The notes below the pieces were generated by a model, which searched no databases, was not told where the DNA came from, and saw only the letters and a program-made list of their open reading frames with translations. From assembly GCA_020024215.1 (NCBI GenBank), contig JAHHUC010000034.1:1-22761 (forward strand): a stretch of DNA of 22,761 nucleotides, read 5' to 3'. This document shows, piece by piece, positions 8,322-15,388 of this stretch. This stretch comes from Oscillospiraceae bacterium (GTDB taxonomy: Bacteria > Bacillota > Clostridia > Oscillospirales > Ruminococcaceae). Numbering within the stretch: the first letter of the stretch is position 1; every line of letters starts with the position of its first letter. The position numbers and the translations under genes were made by a program.

Positions 8322-9700
8322 ACAATCACGAGAAAACTATGGAAAAAATAACAAACCTGGCAAAGGCAAGGGGCTTTGTCTATGCAGGAAGTGAAATTTA
8401 CGGCGGACTTTCCAACACATGGGACTACGGCCCCTTGGGGGTTGAGCTTAAAAACAATGTAAAGAGGGCATGGTGGAAAAAATTCATTCAGCAGTGCCCC
8501 TACAACGTGGGACTTGACGCAGCAATTCTGATGAACCCGGAGGTTTGGGTGGCATCAGGACACGTCGGCGGCTTTTCCGATCCTCTCATGGACTGCCGCT
8601 CTTGCAAGACAAGACACCGTGCAGACAAGCTTATCGAATCTCAGGCAGGCTTTGAGCCAAACGGCTGGTCGGATGAGCAGATGCAGAATTATATCAAGGA
8701 GCACAGCCTCAAGTGCCCCGAGTGCGGCGAGAGCGACTTCACCGACATAAGAAAATTCAACCTCATGTTCAAAACCTTTCAGGGCGTTACAGAGGATGCG
8801 AAAAATCAGATTTATCTGAGGCCCGAAACCGCTCAGGGAATTTTTGTAAACTTTGCAAATGTGGCAAGAACCACAAGAAAGAAGCTGCCCATCGGCATAG
8901 GTCAGATAGGAAAAAGCTTCCGAAATGAGATAACCCCCGGAAACTTCACCTTCAGAACAAGGGAATTTGAGCAGATGGAGCTGGAATTTTTCTGCCGCCC
9001 GGGAGAGGATTTGCAGTGGTTTGCCTATTGGAAGGATTTTTGCAAGAACTGGCTTTTAAGCCTCGGCATCAAGGAGGAAAATATCAGGCTGCGCGACCAT
9101 GACATAAAGGAGCTTTCCCACTATTCAAAGGGAACAACCGACATAGAGTTTGTTTTCCCCTTTGGCTGGGGAGAATTGTGGGGCATTGCCGACAGAACCG
9201 ACTTTGATTTGAAACAGCACCAGAATTGCTCCGGAAAGAGCATGGAATATTTTGACCAGGAGACAAACGAGCATTTCATCCCCTATTGTGTAGAGCCTTC
9301 CTTGGGCGCAGACAGAGTTACTCTGGCATTTCTCTGCGAGGCATATGACGAGGAGACTGTGGATGAGCAAAAGGGAGATGTGAGAACTGTTTTGAGGTTC
9401 CACCCTGCGCTCTCTCCCATAAAGGCAGCTGTTCTGCCCCTTTCAAAGAAGCTTTCTTCAAAGGCAGCAGAGCTTTACAGCTCTCTTTCAGAGGATTTTA
9501 TGTGCGATTTTGACGACTCAGGCTCCATCGGCAAAAGATACAGACGTCAGGACGAGATAGGCACACCCTTTTGCATCACATACGATTTTGAAACCGAAAA
9601 TGACGGCTGTGTGACCATAAGGGACAGAGACACCATGAAGCAGGAGAGAATCCACCTTGAAGAGGTAAAGGATTATATCCAAAAGGCTATGAAATTTTAA
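8318..9700 (+). CDS. glyQS: Glycyl-tRNA synthetase, dimeric (alpha2) type
   Basis: A 460-residue class II synthetase of the eukaryote/archaeal-like single-chain type used by many Firmicutes. Visible elements are: the N-terminal GFVYAGSEIYGGLSNTWDYG; two zinc-type CxxC pairs (CRSCKTRH near 93 and CPECGES near 131); motif 2 (FRNEITPG ... FRTREFEQMELEFF, about 200-225); motif 3 (EPSLGADRVTLAFL, about 326-340); and a C-terminal anticodon-binding domain (about 360-460). The start is GTG at 8318, inside the symporter stop (GTGA), with GAGGAGGAA upstream. It is therefore translationally coupled to a phosphate transporter, an unusual partnership. No T-box lies directly upstream. Confidence 0.95.
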   Translation: MNNHEKTMEKITNLAKARGFVYAGSEIYGGLSNTWDYGPLGVELKNNVKRAWWKKFIQQCPYNVGLDAAILMNPEVWVASGHVGGFSDPLMDCRSCKTRHRADKLIESQAGFEPNGWSDEQMQNYIKEHSLKCPECGESDFTDIRKFNLMFKTFQGVTEDAKNQIYLRPETAQGIFVNFANVARTTRKKLPIGIGQIGKSFRNEITPGNFTFRTREFEQMELEFFCRPGEDLQWFAYWKDFCKNWLLSLGIKEENIRLRDHDIKELSHYSKGTTDIEFVFPFGWGELWGIADRTDFDLKQHQNCSGKSMEYFDQETNEHFIPYCVEPSLGADRVTLAFLCEAYDEETVDEQKGDVRTVLRFHPALSPIKAAVLPLSKKLSSKAAELYSSLSEDFMCDFDDSGSIGKRYRRQDEIGTPFCITYDFETENDGCVTIRDRDTMKQERIHLEEVKDYIQKAMKF

Positions 9701-9715
9701 TAATTGATGTAAACT

Positions 9716-9768
9716 AAAAAAATCCTGCTGTGCAGTTAAAATTTACTGCGCGGCAGGATTTTTTTTAA
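9716..9768 (+). terminator. Terminator of glyQS
   Basis: AATCCTGC...TGCAG pairs with CTGCG...GCAGGATT (9721-9760) and a run of eight Ts follows, 16 bases past the stop. Confidence 0.9.
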
Positions 9769-9820
9769 ATTTAAGGCTAAAAATGTGCAGCAGGAAAAGT
9801 GTTTTTTCCTTTCAGGGCTT

Positions 9821-10495
9821 TTAATTCGACTTAAATATCGGCCTTGCAGACATATAATGAATGGGAAGGCCCTGCTCTCTGAACTTTTTTTCATGCTCTG
9901 AAATATATTTTGCCTGAGGATGCTCCCTCGGCAGGTCGAATATATCCTCAACTATTTCAAAGCCTGCCTTTGGGAAATAATATTTTCGGGTGAAGCTGAA
10001 CAAATCATCGTCATCCGTTTTAAAGAAAACCATGCTTTCCGGCTTTAAAAACCTCTTATAGCTTTCTAACATTCTTGTATGTGTAAGCCGGTGCTTGTGA
10101 TATTTTGAGCTTGGCCACGGATTGCAGAAATTTATAAGCAGGCAGTCGATTTTATCCTCCTGCCCCAAAATATCGCCTAAATTTTCTATATTGCAGGCGG
10201 TAAGATATATGTTGTCGGGATATCTGCCTGCATTTTTGAAAGCCTCATCCACATTTCTTTTGCCTGATGCCAATATATCCCTTTTGATATCTATGGCGAG
10301 TATGTTTATATCCTCTCTGTCAGCTGCCAAAAGTGAGGTGGACAGGCATTTTCCGCAGCCTAATTCCACATAAAAGGGGCTTTGGGGCCTTTTGAAATTT
10401 TCCTTCCAGTGATTTTTTCTTATGCTCGGCTCATCTTCAAAGAACAGTGCCGAATTTAATTCCGACGGCGCCCATTTTTTTCTTCTTATCCTCAA
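9821..10495 (-). CDS. trmB: tRNA (guanine-N7-)-methyltransferase
   Basis: A 224-residue Rossmann-fold methyltransferase that makes m7G46 in the variable loop of tRNAs with S-adenosylmethionine. The SAM-binding motif is YVELGCGKC (about 43-51), followed by LAIDIKRD. The TrmB signature NFCNPWPSSKYHKHRLTHTRML (about 125-146) holds the catalytic/tRNA-contact region (normally NFPDPWPKKRHHKRRL); the usual Asp before PW is Asn-like here (NPWP). The start is TTG at 10495 behind AAAGGAG; the basic N-terminus MRIRRKKW is normal. It lies 13 bases downstream of the lipoprotein gene and is probably co-transcribed with it. Confidence 0.92.
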   Translation of the reverse strand: MRIRRKKWAPSELNSALFFEDEPSIRKNHWKENFKRPQSPFYVELGCGKCLSTSLLAADREDINILAIDIKRDILASGKRNVDEAFKNAGRYPDNIYLTACNIENLGDILGQEDKIDCLLINFCNPWPSSKYHKHRLTHTRMLESYKRFLKPESMVFFKTDDDDLFSFTRKYYFPKAGFEIVEDIFDLPREHPQAKYISEHEKKFREQGLPIHYMSARPIFKSN

Positions 10496-10508
10496 TATAT
10501 CTGCTCCT

Positions 10509-11300
10509 TTAAACCTTGTCGTTCATTATCTGTATATAGATAGGGTCGCCGGAATCCTTGCTTGAGGGAATTATGGCAACCAGATTTCCCTTTTCCAAAT
10601 AGAAGGAGAAGGTGAAAAGATTGTCCACACCCATCTGGCTGTCAGCGGCAACTATCCTGTCTGCCAAGGCAGACATGCCCTGTGCGTTAAGCTCCTCCCG
10701 CTTTTCCTTGACAGCCTCCTCCTTTCCCAAAATGGTGGAGGACTGTTCATCCATTATAAGCGTTGCCATTGTGTGGGGCTTCATTATCTGTGAAACAGAA
10801 TACTGTCCCCCTGTTCTGGCGCTGAAATTAAGCCCGAAGGCAAATTTTGTGGGTACCTTCATTTGGGCGTTTGTATATTCTCCCTCATAAAACAGCGAGA
10901 TGACCTCATCTGTAATTGCGCCCACCGAATCTATTATATTTAAGGACGAGCCTTCCTTGCTCAAATCGAAAACTCCCACCACCTCATTTAATGTGCTTTC
11001 GATTTTTTCGGCTATCACAGCTGCCTGCTCATCGTGCACGCCGTCCTTTTCAGGCAGAGAATAGGCGACATAAAGATTGTTTTCGTTTCTCTCCTTAGGT
11101 GCAAAGGACATTGTGAGGCTTTCCCCTGCAAGTGAATTTTCCTCTGACGATGACTCCTCCTTGCTGCTCTTTTCAGCCTCTATCCTCACAGGGTCCATAT
11201 TTTCCCTTTGCCCCAGCGAAGCCTTAAAGTCCTCTCTCTTGCAGGAGCTTAGGGAGCAAAGAGCTATAAAAAAAGCTAAAATTAAAAGTAATTTTTTCAT
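10509..11300 (-). CDS. Putative lipoprotein of unknown function
   Basis: 263 residues. A signal peptide with lipobox (MKKLLLILAFFIALCSLSSC, Cys20) is followed by a Ser/Glu-rich linker (EKSSKEESSSEENS, about 44-57) and a soluble domain of about 200 residues without a motif I recognise. The product should be anchored on the outer face of the cytoplasmic membrane. The start is ATG at 11300 because AGAGGA stands seven bases before it; a TTG further upstream is in frame but has no ribosome site. It lies 13 bases upstream of trmB on the same strand, and divergent from another exported protein at 11394. Confidence 0.7.
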   Translation of the reverse strand: MKKLLLILAFFIALCSLSSCKREDFKASLGQRENMDPVRIEAEKSSKEESSSEENSLAGESLTMSFAPKERNENNLYVAYSLPEKDGVHDEQAAVIAEKIESTLNEVVGVFDLSKEGSSLNIIDSVGAITDEVISLFYEGEYTNAQMKVPTKFAFGLNFSARTGGQYSVSQIMKPHTMATLIMDEQSSTILGKEEAVKEKREELNAQGMSALADRIVAADSQMGVDNLFTFSFYLEKGNLVAIIPSSKDSGDPIYIQIMNDKV

Positions 11301-11337
11301 TTTCAATCCTCTGATCAAAATTATTTTATTCCCTTTT

Positions 11338-11359
11338 GGGCATAATCTAATGTATGCCC
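11338..11359. promoter_or_regulatory. Inverted repeat between divergent genes
   Basis: GGGCATA (11338-11344) and TATGCCC (11353-11359) are separated by eight bases, in the 93-base gap between two divergent exported-protein genes. The size and position suit an operator for a dimeric regulator of both genes. No clear promoter elements can be assigned, so this is inference. Confidence 0.4.
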
Positions 11360-11393
11360 TAAAAGCTTACACAAAAAAAGGAGGCCTTTTTTC

Positions 11394-12062
11394 ATGATAA
11401 AATTTTTACTTCTGGCACTTACACTGACACTTATAACAGCATCCGCCGCTCTTTTGGGCATAGAAAGCACGCCCTTTGAGGTTTTCAAAATAAAGGGCGG
11501 CATACCCATATCTCAAAAAAATGAAACAGCAGAGCAAGGCGAAGAAATTTCATCCTCAAAGGAGGACAGCCTTAAGGTGCTGCCAAGATTCATCCCCGAT
11601 GAGCCCTTAGAGCAGGATCTCTCCACACAGGAAAGAATGGAGGAGGGGGAAAAGCAGCATGAAGAGGGAAAGATGAGCATACCCACTGAAAGGGAAATCA
11701 AAAAGGCTGCCAACCCCTATATCACAGAAATCATAAACATAAAGGAAAATGCCTTTGCCAACCTGTCAGCCATGGAAAAGCAGATTGCCGTAGACTATCT
11801 CTCCCTGCCCAAAAACGAAAGGGAAAATGCCCCCGCCCTGCTCAAGGAAAAATATATGCCTAAGGCTGTCTTTCTTTTGGACACAGCCGACAAGGATGTG
11901 GAAAGAGCTTTAAAAAAGCTGGAGTCTGCACTGAGGGCTATAAACGCGCCCTTGGATATGGTGGATGAGGCAAAGAAAAGCTATCTTGACGAAAAGGAAG
12001 AAAAGCTCAGCTATTACAGGGAGCTTTTAAAATCCCTGGGTCAGGACATATCACTGCCTTAA
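11394..12062 (+). CDS. Exported or membrane-anchored protein of unknown function
   Basis: 222 residues. One N-terminal hydrophobic segment (about 2-24, MIKFLLLALTLTLITASAAL) has no lipobox Cys, so it is an uncleaved anchor or a signal peptide. A low-complexity acidic stretch (about 40-95) and a highly charged helical C-terminal half, likely coiled coil (LLDTADKDVERALKKLESAL), follow. The family is not recognised. GGAGG lies nine bases before the ATG. The stop overlaps the stop of the opposite-strand lipoprotein gene by four bases (12059-12062, TTAA), and there is no room for a terminator between them. Confidence 0.65.
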   Translation: MIKFLLLALTLTLITASAALLGIESTPFEVFKIKGGIPISQKNETAEQGEEISSSKEDSLKVLPRFIPDEPLEQDLSTQERMEEGEKQHEEGKMSIPTEREIKKAANPYITEIINIKENAFANLSAMEKQIAVDYLSLPKNERENAPALLKEKYMPKAVFLLDTADKDVERALKKLESALRAINAPLDMVDEAKKSYLDEKEEKLSYYRELLKSLGQDISLP

Positions 12063-12940
12063 TCCGCCTTTTGCTCCTCTTGGTCTTGAGAGGGCATCAT
12101 GAAATTATTTTCAACAATTATCTCCTCGCCGAATATGCCCTCTAAAATTTCCTTCCTGAAGGAAAACACCGAGGGGCTTTGGTGCAGAAGTCTTTCATAA
12201 TCATAAGATACGGCTGTTTGGGCTTCAAAAAGCTGAGGCATATTTTCAAGATGCTCAGGATAAATCAAAATATCCGGCTTTTGCTCTAGCTCGCTGAAGG
12301 GGACATAATAATTTTCCCTGTCCTTGGCTAAATTGACAAAGCCTGCCTGCTCTAAAAATTTGCTTTCCATTGTTTCGGGTGTCATTGCAAAATTGTCGCC
12401 TGTCACAAAAAGAAATGTGGGGGATTTTTCTGAAAACCTCTCTTGGACAAGCTCCTGTGCCGATGTTATCAGCGCATTTTCTGTCTCGTTGAAATAAAAG
12501 GCAAGCTGCTCCTTTTTCTTTTCCCAATCCTGCGAGCCTTCAAAAATAAGGCTTATTCCGTCTAAAAAATCCAAAAGCTCCTGAGTGCTTGAAAATCTTT
12601 CCATTGTTATGCTTTTGATGCCGTTTTCCTCAAGCGCTTTTTTCACGCTGCTTTGAGTGTTGTCAGAAATTATGGCAAAATCCGGCTTCAAGCTTAAAAT
12701 TTCATCCGCCTTGGGATATTCACTGTCCTCAAATGCGCCCTCAGTGTCCAAAAGTGCGTGGCCGTAGCCTAAAACGCTGATTATCTCCCTTCCCTGAGGA
12801 TTCAAGCAGATAACCCTTGAGGGCCTTTCCTCAAAGCTTATGCCAAAGCTGTTCACAGGGTAAATATCCGGCGCCTTTTCATTTTTGCAGCTGCACAGCA
12901 CAAGCAGGCAGGCAAAAAGCAAAATCAAAATTTTTTTCAT
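12059..12940 (-). CDS. Substrate-binding lipoprotein, BtuF/FecB (periplasmic binding protein) type
   Basis: 293 residues. A lipoprotein signal (MKKILILLFACLLVLCSC, lipid Cys at 16 or 18) precedes a TroA-superfamily binding fold: PSRVICLNPQGREIISVLGYG, then EYPKADEILSLKPDFAII, and a C-terminal lobe with FLEQAGFVNLAKD and PDILIYPEH. Such proteins capture iron-siderophore, heme or cobalamin for an ABC importer on the outer membrane face of the cell. No permease or ATPase gene is adjacent, so it is an orphan whose ligand cannot be named. The start is ATG at 12940 with GGAAGGG eight bases ahead; a longer in-frame reading adds no signal. A consensus promoter lies at 12983-13011. Confidence 0.82.
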   Translation of the reverse strand: MKKILILLFACLLVLCSCKNEKAPDIYPVNSFGISFEERPSRVICLNPQGREIISVLGYGHALLDTEGAFEDSEYPKADEILSLKPDFAIISDNTQSSVKKALEENGIKSITMERFSSTQELLDFLDGISLIFEGSQDWEKKKEQLAFYFNETENALITSAQELVQERFSEKSPTFLFVTGDNFAMTPETMESKFLEQAGFVNLAKDRENYYVPFSELEQKPDILIYPEHLENMPQLFEAQTAVSYDYERLLHQSPSVFSFRKEILEGIFGEEIIVENNFMMPSQDQEEQKAD

Positions 12941-12982
12941 ATTTAAAACCCTTCCGGCAATTTTTTTCTTCTCTAACAATTC

Positions 12983-13011
12983 ATTTTAAAGCAAAAGTTG
13001 TCTTATGTCAA
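12983..13011 (-). promoter_or_regulatory. Promoter of the substrate-binding lipoprotein
   Basis: On the minus strand TTGACA, 17 bases, TAAAAT. It is back to back with the promoter of the SLOG gene ten bases away. Confidence 0.75.
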
Positions 13012-13020
13012 ACAAAGTTG

Positions 13021-13048
13021 TAGACAAAACAAAAAATTTATGGATAAT
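13021..13048 (+). promoter_or_regulatory. Promoter of the SLOG-family gene
   Basis: TAGACA (13021-13026), 16 bases, GATAAT (13043-13048), 28 bases before the start codon. Confidence 0.6.
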
Positions 13049-13075
13049 TGAATTTGGGCGATATGAGGTGATTAT

Positions 13076-13597
13076 ATGAAGAGGAAAAATACCTGCTGCT
13101 TTACAGGTCACAGAGAAATTCCGGCAAACGAAATTTATTTATTGAGGGCAAAGCTGCAAGGAACTGTACAGCTTTTGTATGACGAGGGCTATACCAACTT
13201 TGTGTCAGGCGGAGCTGTTGGCTTTGATACCCTTGCGGCTTGGGCGGTTTTAAATCTCAAAAAAACCTGCCCCGATGTTACATTGACTGTTGTTTCCCCC
13301 TTTGCAGGTCAGAGCCAAAGCTACACGCCCTGCCAGAAAAGGGCATTTGAGCAGATAAAATCACAATCTGATGAATTTATTATTTTAAGAGCAGGCTATC
13401 AGAGCGGCTGCATGATGGAAAGAAACAGGAAAATGGTGGATATGTCCTCCGTCTGCGTAGCTTTTTTGAAAAAGGAAGCCTCCGGAACAGCAAACACAGT
13501 GCGCTATGCCCTAAAAAACGGGCTGCGCGTCATAAATCTTTTTGTGCCTGAGGATGAAATTGAAATCCGCCAACAGACACATCTCTGCTTTGAATAA
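13076..13597 (+). CDS. SLOG-family protein (DUF1273/YpsA-like)
   Basis: A 173-residue Rossmann-like protein. The N-terminal CCFTGHRE (about 7-14) and the SGGAVGFDTLAAW motif (about 44-56) are the nucleotide-binding signatures of the YpsA/DUF1273 branch of the SLOG superfamily (LOG/DprA relatives). MMERNRKMVDMSSVCVAF near 120-137 is also typical. SLOG proteins bind or process nucleotide ligands; some are found with defence or conflict systems, but YpsA itself is linked to cell division in Firmicutes. The function here is not settled. GAGGTGATT precedes the ATG. It borders the toxin-antitoxin island on its left side. Confidence 0.85.
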   Translation: MKRKNTCCFTGHREIPANEIYLLRAKLQGTVQLLYDEGYTNFVSGGAVGFDTLAAWAVLNLKKTCPDVTLTVVSPFAGQSQSYTPCQKRAFEQIKSQSDEFIILRAGYQSGCMMERNRKMVDMSSVCVAFLKKEASGTANTVRYALKNGLRVINLFVPEDEIEIRQQTHLCFE

Positions 13598-13600
13598 AAA

Positions 13601-13650
13601 CTTTCCTCCGCTTTCTTCCGCTTTCTTCCGCTTTCTTCCGCTTTCTTGAA
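13601..13650 (+). repeat. Tandem 10-bp repeat, about five units
   Basis: CTTTCTTCCG is repeated head to tail at 13611, 13621 and 13631, with one-base or end variants at 13601 and 13641. It runs into the palindrome GCTTTCTT-GA-AAGAAAGC of the following leader repeat, so the array probably grew by slippage on one arm of that palindrome. Confidence 0.85.
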
Positions 13651-13797
13651 AGAAAGCTTGCAAAGAACTTAATTTCGCACAAGCTATGCAGATATTTGCA
13701 TTAGTTTAATGCCTGCGCCGCTTTCTTAAAAGAAAGCTTGGCAAAGAATTTAATTTTGCACAAGCTATGCAGATATTTGCATTAGTTTAATGCCTGC
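13638..13797 (+). repeat. Two tandem 80-bp palindromic leader repeats
   Basis: Copies start at 13638 and 13718, period 80. Each begins with an 18-bp palindrome (GCTTTCTTAAAAGAAAGC or the GA-centred variant), then AAGCTTGCAAAGAA..., and ends TTTAATGCCTGCG. A third, more diverged copy (14896-14973) precedes the second cassette. They mark the left end of the duplicated module. Confidence 0.85.
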
Positions 13798-13962
13798 GTG
13801 TGTTACAGCTTGACATTTTGTCATGATAAGCACATTTAGGTTAAGCTTTTTTGCAGATTTTCCCTTAATGCCCGTTTTCTTACATAAAAAGAAAAAATAA
13901 AAGCTTTAATCAATTTTCTTCTTTCTAAAAAGACCTTAACGAATAAATGTGAAAATAACGCT

Positions 13963-14190
13963 ATGGCATTTATGACCGACCAAAAGGCAATTATCAAGCC
14001 CTACACCGGCTTTAAGCCCGAACGTGACAAGCTGCTTGAAAGTATGCAGCATAGCTTACCGCTTGTTGAAATAAGAGAAATCGCAGAGCCGATGAATAGT
14101 GTTATCCGCAAAGTTAATGCTATGACAAATGCCGATTTTTCAAAAATCGAACTGTCAAACGCACTTGACACCGTGTCGCCGGAAAATTAA
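13963..14190 (+). CDS. 75-aa protein of unknown function, copy 1
   Basis: The product is acidic to neutral, probably helical, with no signal peptide or membrane span; I do not recognise the family. It matches the ORF at 15140-15367 in 68 of 75 residues. In codons 7-15 the two copies differ at many third positions (GCA/GCG, ATT/ATA, ATC/ATT, AAG/AAA, TAC/TAT) while most residues are kept, which argues that it is or was translated. There is no good ribosome site before the ATG and the frame is open upstream to about 13888, so the real start may differ, or this may be the tail of a longer ancestral gene. It precedes a promoter, not a partner gene. Confidence 0.5.
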   Translation: MAFMTDQKAIIKPYTGFKPERDKLLESMQHSLPLVEIREIAEPMNSVIRKVNAMTNADFSKIELSNALDTVSPEN

Positions 14191-14211
14191 AGTAATAACG
14201 TAAAAAAGTGC

Positions 14212-14240
14212 TTTACATATTCTGTTGATTTGCGTATAAT
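14212..14240 (+). promoter_or_regulatory. Promoter of the cassette-1 RNA
   Basis: TTTACA (14212-14217), 17 bases, TATAAT (14235-14240). It is the duplicate of the ToxI promoter at 15389-15417, and transcription should start near 14247. Confidence 0.8.
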
Positions 14241-14246
14241 AATAGT

Positions 14247-14416
14247 GACGATAGGCAACGGCGTGTGTCTGTCAAAGCGTTGAAGCATAACAGCGTACCG
14301 GCAAGCCTTGTTATGCAGAGCTTTCGAGAGGGGTTGTGCAACGAAACCTCAAGCCGGAGTAGGCGCAAGCCGAAAGAAAATGCTCAAAGCCGCCTTGTTT
14401 ACGCAAGGCGGCTTTT
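14247..14416 (+). ncRNA. Structured RNA of cassette 1, candidate antitoxin RNA
   Basis: A non-coding stretch of about 170 bases lies between a promoter and a strong terminator. It has an 8-bp stem GCATAACA (14285-14292)/TGTTATGC (14309-14316), a GTTG/CAAC hairpin near 14333-14342, a GGC-GCAA-GCC tetraloop hairpin (14362-14371), and CCGGC (14298-14302) in the first loop that can pair with GCCGG (14353-14357), a possible pseudoknot. The segment GAAACCTCAAGCCGGAGTAGG (from 14343) resembles the ToxI repeat core (GAAACCCCTTGCC...AGTAGG) in spacing and bases. Position and plan match a type III antitoxin, but there are no tandem repeats. It is not a family I can name. Confidence 0.55.
14386..14416 (+). 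terminator. Terminator after the cassette-1 RNA
   Basis: GCCGCCTTG (14389-14397) pairs with CAAGGCGGC (14404-14412) around a 6-nt loop, flanked by AAA and TTTT. It sits between RNA and ORF exactly as in ToxIN loci, where it sets the RNA/toxin ratio. Confidence 0.85.
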
Positions 14417-14439
14417 CTTATGTACCACGGGGGCGAATT

Positions 14440-14535
14440 ATGGATAAATTACAAGAATGTGCTAAAGCTTGGCAAAAGATTCTCCCGCTGCCTGTGGCAG
14501 AAAAAGGGAGAATCTTTTGGCGCAGCTGTCCTTAA
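14440..14535 (+). pseudogene. Truncated gene start behind the cassette-1 RNA (possible toxin remnant)
   Basis: A GGGGGCG ribosome site precedes ATG. The first codons read MDKLQECAKAWQK, a natural-looking N-terminus that reminds me of PBECR4-like nuclease-fold proteins, though this short match is weak. From about codon 12 the sequence becomes a terminator-like inverted repeat and then the 119-bp repeat, giving the tail ILPLPVAEKGRIFWRSCP and a stop at codon 32. The break lies at AAGCTTGGCAAA, a word shared with the leader repeat, so repeat-mediated loss of the rest of the gene is likely. It holds the position the toxin gene has in cassette 2. Confidence 0.45.
14474..14518 (+). terminator. Hairpin terminator inside the broken ORF
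   Basis: AAAAGATTCTCCC (14474-14486) pairs with GGGAGAATCTTTT (14506-14518), with an inner CTGCC-TGT-GGCAG hairpin. A long stable stem with a T-run should stop any transcript that passes the first terminator. Confidence 0.75.
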
Positions 14536-14869
14536 ATTTTAAGCATTGCTTTAGCTGTGCGCAAAAATTTAGCTGACAGCAAGAGGGGCTATTTAAGTAT
14601 AATTGATATCCTGCATAGGAAAATCTAAGAAGCTTTTGGCGCAGCTGTCCTAAATTTTAAGCATTGCTTTAGCTGTGCGCAAAAATTTAGCTGACAGCAA
14701 GAGGCGCTATTTAAGTATAATTGATATCCTGCATAGGAAAATCTAAAAAGCTTTTGGCGCAGCTGTCTTTAAATTTTAAGCATTGCTTTAGCTGTGCGCA
14801 AAAATTTAGCTGACAGCAAGAGGGGCTATTTAAGTATAATTGATATCCTGCATAGGAAAATCTAAGAAG
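14514..14869 (+). repeat. Three tandem 119-bp repeats
   Basis: Units start at 14514, 14633 and 14751 (periods 119 and 118) and differ by only a few bases; a fourth begins at 14870 and breaks off after about 12 bases. Each holds a long imperfect hairpin (GCTGTC...AAATTTT with AAAATTT...GACAGC, 14525-14580 in unit 1) and a small TCCT-GCAT-AGGA hairpin. There is no coding potential that survives between units. Confidence 0.92.
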
Positions 14870-15139
14870 CTTTTGGCAGAACTTTTCTTCCTGCGCCGCT
14901 TTCTTAAAAGAAAGCTTGCAAAGAATTTTAATTCGCACAGATAAAGCTGATATTGGCATAACTTTATTGCCTGCGTGTGTTACAGCTTGACATTTTGTAA
15001 TGATAAGCACATTTAGGTTAAGCTTTTTTGCAGATTTTCCCTTAGTGCCTGTTTTCTTACATAAAAAGAAAAAATAAAAGCTTTAATCAATTTTCTGCCT
15101 TTTAAAAAGACCTTAACGAATAAATGTGAAAATAACGCT

Positions 15140-15367
15140 ATGGCATTTACGACCGACGAAAAGGCGATAATTAAACTTTATACCGGCTTTAAGCCCGAAC
15201 GTGACAAGCTGCTTGAAAGTATGCATCAGAGCTTACCGCTTGTTGAAATAAGAGAAATCGCAGAGCCGATGAATAGTGTTATCCGCAAAGTTAATGCTAT
15301 GACAAATGCCGATTTTTCAAAAATCGACCTGTCAAACGCACTTGACACCGTGTCGCCGGGAAATTAA
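15140..15367 (+). CDS. 75-aa protein of unknown function, copy 2
   Basis: Paralogue of the ORF at 13963, differing at seven residues, mostly in the first 30. The region from codon 16 to the end is nearly base-identical, whereas codons 7-15 carry many silent changes: a mosaic that suggests gene conversion between diverged copies. No ribosome site is obvious. It ends 22 bases before the ToxI promoter. It may be an accessory protein of the system or simply a carried-along homology block. Confidence 0.5.
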   Translation: MAFTTDEKAIIKLYTGFKPERDKLLESMHQSLPLVEIREIAEPMNSVIRKVNAMTNADFSKIDLSNALDTVSPGN

Positions 15368-15388
15368 GGCTATAACGTTAAAATGTTC

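Larger units (their letters stand above)
13718..14243 (+). repeat. Duplicated front module, copy 1
   Basis: About 525 bp holding one leader repeat, an untranslated stretch, the 75-codon ORF and a sigma-A-type promoter. It is repeated at 14896-15420 with an offset of 1177-1178 bases. The copies run together up to the base run after the promoter -10 (TATAATAATA) and then diverge completely. Confidence 0.9.

Noticed and set aside
14247..14416. Known riboswitch (c-di-GMP, cobalamin, THF) or RNase P/group I or II intron
   Set aside because: I compared remembered consensus cores (for example the B12 box, GEMM core and intron boundary motifs) and found no match; its position before a terminator and ORF start fits an antitoxin-type RNA better.
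14265..14447. 60-codon plus-strand ORF across the cassette-1 RNA
   Set aside because: It runs through the RNA hairpins and the terminator, has no ribosome site, and its Arg/Ser-rich product looks like noncoding translation.
14711..15010. 99-codon minus-strand ORF over the 119-bp repeats
   Set aside because: It is the repeat read in two different frames, with no start signal; adjoining repeat units do not keep the frame.
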